A stretch of DNA of 56,799 nucleotides from a virus: IMG/VR virus record IMGVR_UViG_3300049783_001292, positions 1-56,799 of that record. One strand, written 5' to 3'. The first letter of the stretch is position 1; each line of letters starts with the position of its first letter. Below the pieces are notes generated by a model that saw only the letters and a program-made list of their open reading frames with translations, did no database searches and was not told the origin of the DNA. Shown here piece by piece: positions 41,260-51,600 of this stretch. The position numbers were made by a program, and so were the translations under genes.

Positions 41260-41268
41260 GAGAAAACA

Positions 41269-42606
41269 ATGGGCGCACCACTTTTAGACGGCTTTGAGCG
41301 TGGCTTTAACATGATGGAGCGGCACGATGCTCGAGTCGGCCGTAAAGAACGTTTATCTAGAATGGATGAACAAAACGAAAGTCGATACCAGGCCGGTCAA
41401 ACAAGATTAGCTGATATGGATAAGCAGAACGAAAGTCGCTATCAGGACAATCAAGCAAGGCAAGTCACTAATGACAAAGCTGCCGTTGACTATCGGGCAA
41501 GCATGCTTAGTAGTAGACAAGAGAGCACTGAAAATCAGCAAAAGCATTACAAGTGGCAGCAAAATGTTAAGGAACGCGAACAGAAGTGGAGCCTAATCGC
41601 CCCCCAATTAGAAAATATTCACAACCAATTTTTTGAAACGGGAGCCATGCCAGAACAGGCTGCGCAGTTCTTTAAAGATACCCCGCTGTATAACGATTAC
41701 AACCCTGCCACTTATACAGATAAAAAGCGCAGAGACTCAATTAAACAGCTAGAGGCTAAAACTAAAGGGGCGCTTGATAGTGGTAATTTTTCCGTTTTTA
41801 AAGAGCCTGAATTTTTAAAGCTTTTCAACACCTCCTATCAATCCACTATTAAACGTGGCGTGGGTGATTTTGATGATAAAGAAGGAGCAACAATAGTAGA
41901 CAAGGAGTTATACCGGCTTATTCCAGCCGGTGAGGGTTCTGTATCAATTGAGTTAAACGTTACATACCAAAAGCCTAACGGTGATAAATACACTAAACCT
42001 CAACCTATGACGAAGGGCGGCACTAATGAGGAAGAAGATCCTGTTAACCGCTGGTCTTTGGGTGAAATGATGAACACTATGAAGGTTCGCTCAAGCATGG
42101 CTGACTTAGCCGAAAATGGCGAGAAGTACCGAGCTAGAAGTCAACAAACACTAGGAGCAATGAAAGGGCCAGATAAAAACCCCGATTGGAAAGAAGTGAA
42201 AGGCAACATGGGCGAAACGCTAGGTTACCAGAACTTAAATAACGGCCAGTTCCAGAAGTTAGCCGGTGGCGCTGAAGAAGCGGGGATGAACATTGAAGAG
42301 AAAGCGAACAACAAGCAACAAGTGGCACTAGAGCAAACCAATACATTCCTTTCAGCCGCAGGGGGCATGAGTAAAGATCTTGGTCTTGACTTGAATGATG
42401 ATGATATAGCAACCGTGGTTCAAATGTTTGAAACTCAAGCTAGATCATCTGGTGGTAAAACCGACCTTAATGAGCTAATGACCAGTATGTTAAAGAATCA
42501 TGCGAAAACAAAGGCAGCAACCACCAAGCAAAAAGCTGAACAGCGAACAGCAAGAAAAGCGCATATCGCTGAAAATCCAGATACCTCACCACTTAGCTTT
42601 AAATAG
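41269..42606 (+). CDS. Coiled-coil internal virion protein
   Basis: 445 residues. Imperfect repeats MDEQNESRYQAGQTRLADMD and KQNESRYQDNQARQ (residues 28-65) start a long helical protein. The middle has beta elements (VSIELNVTYQKPNGDKYTKP) and the end is helical and basic. AGGAGA before the ATG. It lies between the glycine-zipper protein and the polyvalent protein, as ejection proteins do. Confidence 0.68.
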   Translation: MGAPLLDGFERGFNMMERHDARVGRKERLSRMDEQNESRYQAGQTRLADMDKQNESRYQDNQARQVTNDKAAVDYRASMLSSRQESTENQQKHYKWQQNVKEREQKWSLIAPQLENIHNQFFETGAMPEQAAQFFKDTPLYNDYNPATYTDKKRRDSIKQLEAKTKGALDSGNFSVFKEPEFLKLFNTSYQSTIKRGVGDFDDKEGATIVDKELYRLIPAGEGSVSIELNVTYQKPNGDKYTKPQPMTKGGTNEEEDPVNRWSLGEMMNTMKVRSSMADLAENGEKYRARSQQTLGAMKGPDKNPDWKEVKGNMGETLGYQNLNNGQFQKLAGGAEEAGMNIEEKANNKQQVALEQTNTFLSAAGGMSKDLGLDLNDDDIATVVQMFETQARSSGGKTDLNELMTSMLKNHAKTKAATTKQKAEQRTARKAHIAENPDTSPLSFK

Positions 42607-42631
42607 TAGATTATTTACAGGACTTTTTTAA

Positions 42632-45600
42632 ATGACAGATCTTAACAAGTACGCCAAAGACTCAGGCTATTTTGACCAGGTAAAACCAGAAGATGATCGC
42701 TACGAATTCACCAAAGGCGTTACTTCCGCTTTAAGCAGTACGGTATCAGGCGGTAAGGCGTTGGTTGGTGCGGTTACTGGTGATGAAAACTTACAGTTAC
42801 GTTCGCTTGATGATATGCGCCAAAACTCGACAGATAACGCCGGTAAAGTGGGCCGCATTGAGGATATTGAAGGGGTTGGAGATTTTACCGACTGGCTATC
42901 TTATAACCTTGGTTCGGGTACCGCTTCAATTGCGACTATGGTGGCCGGTGGTGGTTTGGGCGGCTTGGCTCTAAAGGGGGCTGCCAAAGGCGCTTTAGTT
43001 AATGCCGGTAAAACATTAGGGGCAACAAGTACAGGTTTTGCGCCTAACTATGGTGAATCATTACAAAGCGCCTACGGCACAACAGGTGAAATCAAGAATC
43101 AAGCGGCGCTTGCGTCTGCCAGTATCAAAACCGCATTAGATTTTATTGTCCCTGCAAAATTATTAAAAGCTGGTATCGGCAAAGAAGCCTCTAAAGAATA
43201 TTCTGAGATTGCAAAGCAGAAGATGATTAATGACAAAGGCTTTGTTACCTGGGCGAAAGAAGCGCTTAAAACAGGTAAGACTGAAGCCTTTACTGAGGGC
43301 TTGCAAACTTACACCGATCAGGTGATGAATAACATACTAACAGAAGGAGATAATCCTCTTGCTGTTCGTAGTGGTTCGGAAATTTTTAACGCTATGGCTG
43401 CCGGTGGTGCCGGTTCTATGGGTATTGGTGCTTATAGTGGTTATCAACAAAATAGAAATGCTGAAGCTTTACGCAATCAATCCAGTGATGTTAATGGCCA
43501 GGTCGATGATTTATGGGAGCTTGCTCAAACCGATGAAGTAGCAAGCAAGCGCGTTAATCAATGGCAGCAAAAGCGCTCTGACGTTGCTAAAACAGGGGTG
43601 CGTGATCTAATTGCTCAAGGTGCTTCACCGGAAGAAGCCAACGCCGAAATGAGAAAATCTTTAATTCTTTCGGCTAAAAAACAAGGTATGTCAGATTTAA
43701 ATGCCATTAGCAGTGCTGACAATGCGTTAACCATGACTGAAGTTGAGATCATGCAAGACAACGCACCGGAGTTTTTTGAAGAACTGAACGGTAGTGAAGC
43801 GTCGGTTGACTATGATGTGCCAACCGCCGCAAGAAATGCCGGAGCTAAAAACGACTTAGAAGCGGGTAAATTTGGTGAGGCGCTAGAGTCTGGTGAACCG
43901 CTAACAATCCCTAATCGAGAAGCGCCTAAAGGCAAAGAGAACGCTGACTATGACGTTCCAGCCGCCGCGAGAAATGCGGGTGCTAAAAATAATGTAGAAG
44001 CGGGTAAGTTTGGTGATTGGATAACAAGCCCTTTGCAAGAGTCATTAGGCACAATGAAGGATCAAACACCGGCTGATATGGTGGGCGAGGCGAGTAGCAA
44101 TACGGGTTATACCCCGCAAGACAGGACAGTGCTTGAAGGTGATGTACTTTCAAAAGAGCAAAGTAGCGAACTCGTTAATCAACGCACCTATACGGGTATT
44201 AATGGTGACTTCATTGAAGGGGAGTCAACGGCGGCAAAAGGTAAGTTTCCTACCGAGCAAGAAGTAAATCAACGACAAGGCCGCGATAAAGCTAAGGCTG
44301 ATTTTTCAGAACAACCCGCACAAGTGACCGATAAAAACATTGTGTATGGCCAAGATAATACGCGAGAAGTTGACGGTAAAGTTGCACAAGAAAAAATGGT
44401 TGATGGCATTAAAAATCAACCCAAGCAAATAACTGACAAGAATATAATTTTTGCTAAAGATACGGATGAATTAGGTAAAGTACACGTTAAAGCCAATGGC
44501 AAACCGTTTAAAAATGAGCGTCTACTTAAAATATCAAGAGGCTATAAAGAAGCGGTTCGTCAAAAAGAACCCGTTGAAGTGATCGCCCATGAAGGTGGGT
44601 TAGCTTGGCGTTATCAGCCGAAGAGTGAAAAATCATCAGAAGCGACCGCACCTATCTCTGGTCCTAAAGCAATCGACGAGGCCGCGCACGAAGCCGCCAC
44701 TTCTCCCATGAATGATCTAGCTGAGCCTACCATTGCTCAGGCGGAAGCCAATAACTACAAGTTAGGCCGAATAGTACATAGTGGCATTAAAATCGGTATT
44801 GAAAACCCGCAAGGCAGCTACCGCAAAGGTATTGATGGTGACGGCAAAAAGTGGTCCAATAAAATCAATCATCATTATGGTGACGTTACCGGCTCAAAAG
44901 GCGCAGACGGTGACGCACTTGATGTATTTGTTAACCCTAATACGGAAAGTAGCACGAATGCTTACATCGTTGACCAAGTAGAGCCGAAAACAGGCGCTTT
45001 TGATGAACATAAAATCATGCTTGGTTTTGACTCTAAAGATGATGCCGAAAAAGCATACTTATCTAATTATGATAAAGGCTGGAAGGGTGTTGGGGCCATT
45101 AGTGAAGTGCCTATTGAAACATTTAAAGGTTGGGTGGAAAAAGGCAACACTATTCAAGCTTATAAAAAGCCCGATACACCCCAAGAACAAACACCACAAG
45201 AAACGGCCTCACAAAAGGCCGTTGTCGTATCTGAAGCTAAAGAAACCGATGTTAACCTTACCAGTGAGGGTGACATACCTCAAGAGACTGATATGTTTGG
45301 AGATAGCGCACCGGTAGAGCCTAAATCTCAATCCAAAATTAAAATTGGAAAAATTGATACCGACGATTGGGCTGAACACCTTGAAGATGCCGATGGTGAT
45401 ATTGAGCAAGCTAAACAGGACTATAACGACAGTTCACTTGAAGCTATTGACTATGGCATTAATGAGATCGACAGTATAGACAGCCCTAGCCAGGTTGCAT
45501 TAGCTGCGGATGAAATACAAAAATACATCGATGCGGGGGTAACTGGTTATGATGAAATCGCCGTTAATCGAATATTAAGAGCAAATAAAAAGCTAAATAA

Positions 45601-48600
45601 AGTTCAGGAACCTGAAACGGCTCAGGACAGCGAACCTTCATGGAAGGAGTGGATGGGCAAAGACGAGCAAGCCCAATTATCTGTCACTGCCAGAGCAATT
45701 GGAGATCTGGAAGAACGCATTGTGTTAGCCAGTGAGCCTTTTTCAAAGAAAAAGTACCAAAAAGAGTTGGCTGAGCGAAACGAACAGAGAGAAATGCTTT
45801 TATCTGGCATGACTATTGAAGAAATACTGAAAAACCAAAAAGCCACTGAAACCCTCGGCGGTGAAACTGGTGTCATTCAAGGCATAGAAAGGACCACCAC
45901 TGAAAGCCTTAACGATGAAGCCGAACAAGCCAGCGGTCCAATTTCCGGAAATAGAAAGCTACTCGACTTCATGGTGCAAGAGATTAAAAAATCTTACATT
46001 GCCAACAACAATGACTTAAAGGCCGTAGGTAAGCGATATTATGGCTTAGAAAAGGCTCTCGACGTTACGCCTCAACAATTAAAATTGCTACAAGAGGCTT
46101 TTGAAACGGTTAACGTGATCAAGCGCAGAGCTAGCACTCAAAACTTGTTAGGAACACTGAAGAACAAAGATGCTGCAGTGTTAAAAGTGTTTAATGGCCA
46201 TGTTAAAGCTTATGAAGGGCAACCCAACCTAGATGTAAGAACTAAAAAATCGGTTGAGTTCCAAGCTTACAGTACCCCTTCACCTATGTCATTTTTAAGC
46301 AATATTGCTGCCGGTGTTGATGCTAATTCTACGGTGTTTGAGCCTACCGCTGGTAACGGATTACTGCTATTAACTTCAGCACCAGAAAACACCTTTGCCA
46401 ACGAGTTAGACCCTGTTCGTGCGGATTCATTAGCCTATACCGGTTTTAATGTTACGATGAAAAACGCCACTAATAGCCCTTTTGATGGTTGGCTAGATGG
46501 ACCGGTTGATGCGGTACTTGCCAACCCTCCTTTTGGGCGTTTACGCGATGATAACGGCAAGCCAACTGATTTTACCTTTACGGACAAGCAAGGTAAGTCG
46601 CGTGTATTTAAAGAAATAGATCATGTGATTGCTTACCAGGCATTGGAGGCCATGAAGGATAACGGCAAGGCTTCGCTGATATTGGGCGCACCAAAAGAGG
46701 CGAGTGATTACAAAGGCAATAACAAAATATTTTTAAATTGGCTTTATCAGAACTATAATGTTCAACATCACATTGAAGCTGATGGTAAACTCTATAAAGG
46801 GCAAGGTGCTGCATGGCCCTTGCAGATGATTACAATTAATGGTCGGGCGCTTGAAGGTACGGGTAAGTTTGCGCCCATCAAAGGACAAATTGAGCGATTA
46901 ACATCGTGGGAAGCTATCTATGAAAACTACAAGCAATCTGGATTACTGGACACCAACAACAAGCAATTTAAGCTTGGAAGAAAAAGCGCTAGTAACTTGC
47001 CGGATAGCCAAGGGGCAAAAGTTGTCCCACTTTCTGATAGAGCAAACGATACAGGACAATCTGATAGCGGAGTTGATGGAAATGCCAGTAGCAGACAGGC
47101 AAGACCTCAAGCCGTATTACCAGACGATAGATCCACAGGAGCTAGCGCAGATGCTAGTGTCGGATTCGACAGTCAACCAGATATTATCGACACTGGATTG
47201 GTCAAAGCAGACAGTAAACCAAAGACCGGAAGAACTGGCAATACAACAAGCGAAGCAACTGACAGTGTGGGATTACCTGGACAACGCCCAAGCGAATCAA
47301 TAGCCGAGCAAAAAGGTCACAGCAAAGCACCAAAGCAAATTTCTACCAAAGTAAAAAAGATAAATGACTTCCAGGCTGAATATCAAACGGCCTCTGACGG
47401 ATTCAACGACAAGGTATTAACACCGGTTAATATCGCCTCTTATACGCAATCAGCATTAATCGACATTCAAACCCGTCACGGCAGTATTGATGATTTTGTT
47501 ATGGCCCGTTTAGGCTACGACAACAAAAAAGATTTACACAAAGCCTTTATGGGGCTGCAAGCCGACTCTGTTGCGCTTGCGGTTGATGCCATTGAAAAAG
47601 GTCGCGGCATTATTATTGGCGATCAGACCGGTGTAGGTAAAGGCCGTCAAGCTGCTGGTATTATCCGCTATGCGCTTGAAAACGGCAAAACGCCTATTTT
47701 TGTTTCTCAAAAGCCGAACTTATTCACTGATATGTACGACGATCTTGAAGATGTTGGTGTGAAGGGCTTTACCCCTTTAATTGTCAATCAAGACAAAGGT
47801 TACATCTCTAAAGATGGTAAAAAGGTTTTTAACCACTCGTCAGCCAACCGTAAAAAGCTAATGGATAAAGTGTCAGCTAACCGCGAACTGCCTAAAGGTT
47901 ACGATGCTTTATTTTTAACTTACTCGCAAATATCATCAGATAAGCAAGGCACAAAAACTAGCATGATTGATGGCTTGTTAGATAACGCTATCTTGGTCAT
48001 GGACGAGTCGCACACTGCTGCCGGTGGTGCGTCTAAGCTTGGTGTTGCCTTTCAAAATTTTGTAAGTAAAGCGGCAGGGGTAACTTACTTGTCGGCTACT
48101 TATGCCAAGCGCCCTGATAACATGTTGCTTTACATGCGCACTGACTTAGGCTTAGCAACCGATAACTACGAAAACTTAGTTAATGCGGTCCAAAATGGCG
48201 GCTTGGGTATGCAAACGTACATTGCCAGTAAACTTGCTGAAGCAGGGCAGATGGTAAGGCGTGAACGCTCTTTTGAAGGTATTAGCATTAAAGATGCCGT
48301 TATCAAAGACGCTTCAGGCGAAACCGCTAAGTTATTTGACCAAACAACCGAAGCACTACGGGCCATTCAAGATACATCGGCTTATTGGCGCTCTTATGTA
48401 GAACGCGACTTAGCCAACGACATACAGCGTGAAACGGGCTTGGATACTCGTATTTCAGGTAATCAGTCAGATACCGCAATCAACGTCACCTTGTTTAGTT
48501 CAGTTGTGCACAACTACATACGTCAACTCACACTAGGGTTAAAAGCAAAAGAATCAGCGCAATTGGCCATTAAAGCCATTAAAGACGGTAAGCGCCCTGT

Positions 48601-51600
48601 TATTGCCCTTGAAAGCACACTAGGATCCGCATTAAAAGCGTACATGGATAAGTACGGGAAAGTGACCGGTGATCATGCCGATAGCTTGAATTTTTCTACC
48701 ATGCTTGAAGCTGTATTGGATAACACGCTTGCTTATTCAACGAAAGAACCTGGTGAGAAAAAAGGCGTTAAAACCGTCGTCAGTATTGATGCGGTTAGCG
48801 ATCCGATGGTGCAAGAAATGTATCAACAAGCTAAGGCCGCTATTAAGCGCATTGATGCCAGTAAAATACCAGCTTCACCTATTGATACAATCCGTCATGA
48901 GATAACCAAGGCCGGTTATAGTGTTGCTGAAATTACAGGTCGAGACTTGATCATTGATTACAACGACAACGCTAAAATCATTAATCGTCCGGCAAGCGAG
49001 GACAATCGACGCGATACTGTTGATAGGTTTAATACCAGTAAGCTTGACGTTATTATTTTAAACCAAGCCGGTTCTACGGGGCTTTCTTTACATGCCAGTG
49101 AAAAGCTTGCTAAAGAACACCAAAAACCTAGATATATGGTCATTGCTGAGCCTTCTCTTGATGTAAATGTTTACATGCAGATGTTAGGTCGCGCAAACAG
49201 AACAGGGCAAGTTGTGCCGCCAAGTTATGATAATGCCTGGCTTGATTTACCTTCTGAAAAACGCCCTGCTGCGGTTATAGCTCGTAAAATGAAAGGCTTG
49301 AACGCCAATACTTCAGGCAATATCGATTCAGCAACCAGTGTTGAATCTATTGATATTTTAAATGAATACGGTGATGAAGTTGTTCGCAATTACGCGGCAG
49401 AGAATCGCAGCATGCTGGCTTCATACAATGCTAAGTTAGTTTCTTTGCCTGAAGAAGATGCGGCAAATTACTTCTTGGGCAAGGTTGCTGTACTTCCTGT
49501 AAAAATTCAAGACAAGGTGTTAAATGAAATTGAAGCCGCTTACAAGGATCACATTGCTTTTCTTGATGCGACAGGGCAAAACCAACTAAATACTAAGTCA
49601 CTTGATTTAGAAGCGCGACCTATTTCACAAAAAATTATCGCTGAAAGTCGCGCCAGTGCGGGTGTCTTTGCTGAGCCGGTCTATTTAACGAAGGTAGAAG
49701 CAAAGGCGCAAGGTAAAGCGCCTAGTTGGTCTGAAGTCAGTGATGCTTTAGCCGAGTCGAGTCAAGCCGAGTTTGATGTAGCCACTCAGGAAATGCAAGA
49801 CGATACTGTTTATAGCGAATCGTTATCTGGTCGTTTAGTTCAGCTACAAGAAAAGGAGGCCGAGGCCCGTTCTGAAGGAAAGAAAACAGATGGCTATGCG
49901 ACACAAATTAACGGCATAAAAGAGCGTCAACGAGATTTTGAAGCCGACAAGCGCCAAATAAAGAATGATTTTAGCGAAGGGGGTACTTACAGTCACGGCG
50001 CATTTATTAATGTTATGCCTAACGAAAGCTTTGAAAAGGCGGTTCATGGCGTAATTGTTGGCTTGGACTACAAGCACGAAACCGGAAACCCTACTGCTAA
50101 ATCAAAATGGAAACTAAAGGTAATGGTTGCCGATAGAATGCGCACCATTCCAATTAACTTAAGCCGCGCCCAAGATGGGGTGATCCAAGGTAAGCGTTGG
50201 GATAGTCAATCAAACATGGCCAAGATGTTTGATCAAATGAGTCAGTTACCACAAACTGAAACGCGACATATTATGACCGGCAACCTTGTTGAAGCAACCA
50301 CATCAACAGCAAAGCAAGGTCGTATCGTGCCATTTTCAACGCATGATAACAGAGTGATTCAAGGGCTGTTGTTACCGGCAAGCTTTAACGCAGACGAAGA
50401 TGTAAAAGCTAAATCTCAAGCGACAACCGAAGAGTCGGTGAAATGGCTGCTTAATGTTGACGATGATATTTTTGCCTCAATGGGTCTTAGCACGAATGAT
50501 AAAGCGGTCACGGTTAGGCGCAAACGATGGGAGGAAGGTTATTCAGTCGAAATGCCTAAGTCAGCCGCCAAAGGTAAGAAGTATTGGGGTAACGAGGCAA
50601 TTGAGGCTGTTATTGGTGAACAAGCGGTTAAAGGTGGTGGTACATTCTCAGTCAACTTGACTAAAGAACAAGTTATGCCTTTTGCCAAAGCCATGAAAGC
50701 GATTAACCCGTTAAGTGTCCAGGGGCAGGTACAAATAAAATCTTTCAATAAAATGTTTGGTAAAGAGTCTAATGATTTTGCCAAACAAGATATTGTCTTT
50801 AGTAGAGATAAATCAGCGGGGGTCGTATCTGATAGTGGGTCCGTGGGCGTTAGTGATGCGACCACCGTTAGTCAAGCTGATGCTGATATAGTCGTCGATC
50901 GTATCATCAGTGATTGGGATGGCGGCTCGTTGCGCAAGGATGATTTTATTGTTGTTTCTACGTTTGACGAACTTCCGCAAAACATAAAAGATGCCGCTAA
51001 AGATCAGGGCGCTGAAAATCAAGTAGGTGGCGTATTCCATCGAGGTAAAACCTATTTAGTTAGAGACAAACTTAAAGATCAACAGGAAGTTGAAACAACA
51101 ATTTTCCATGAAACCTACGGGCATCATGGCATAAGAAAGTTATTCGGTAAAGAAATCGCGCAAAAGCTAAATCAACTACTCGTTGGTATTGGCGGCATGA
51201 AAGGCATGGACAAAATAGCGAAAAAGTATGGTATTGATCTGGATGCTTATAAGGAGGGGCTTGCTGGTTCAACATTAACCAACGCCCAGGCGCAAACTAT
51301 ATTGATGGACGAGTTACTTGCGCATTTAGCGGAAAATAACAAACCGTCAGTGATGCGTAAAGTTAGAGAAATTATTGGCGCTGTTCGTCAGTGGCTTAAA
51401 AACTCTGGCTTTATCAAGCTACAAGGCGTAAGCGATAGCGAGTTGTTTTATATCTTAAAGCAAGCACGAAAAGCGGTTCAAGGTGGCAATGGCAAAGGCG
51501 GCAATGGTGACATTCGCTTTTCAAGAGTCAGTGATGTTGTTGATAAGCTAGCCCCTAAAAAGCAAAGCAATACCCTTATTGCCAATGAAGATGAAGGTAA

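Noticed and set aside
46920-47303. 127-codon open frame within the giant gene with a good-looking protein
   Set aside because: It lies inside the methylase-helicase linker of the 3,889-residue frame, has no ribosome site, and the main frame is continuous across it.
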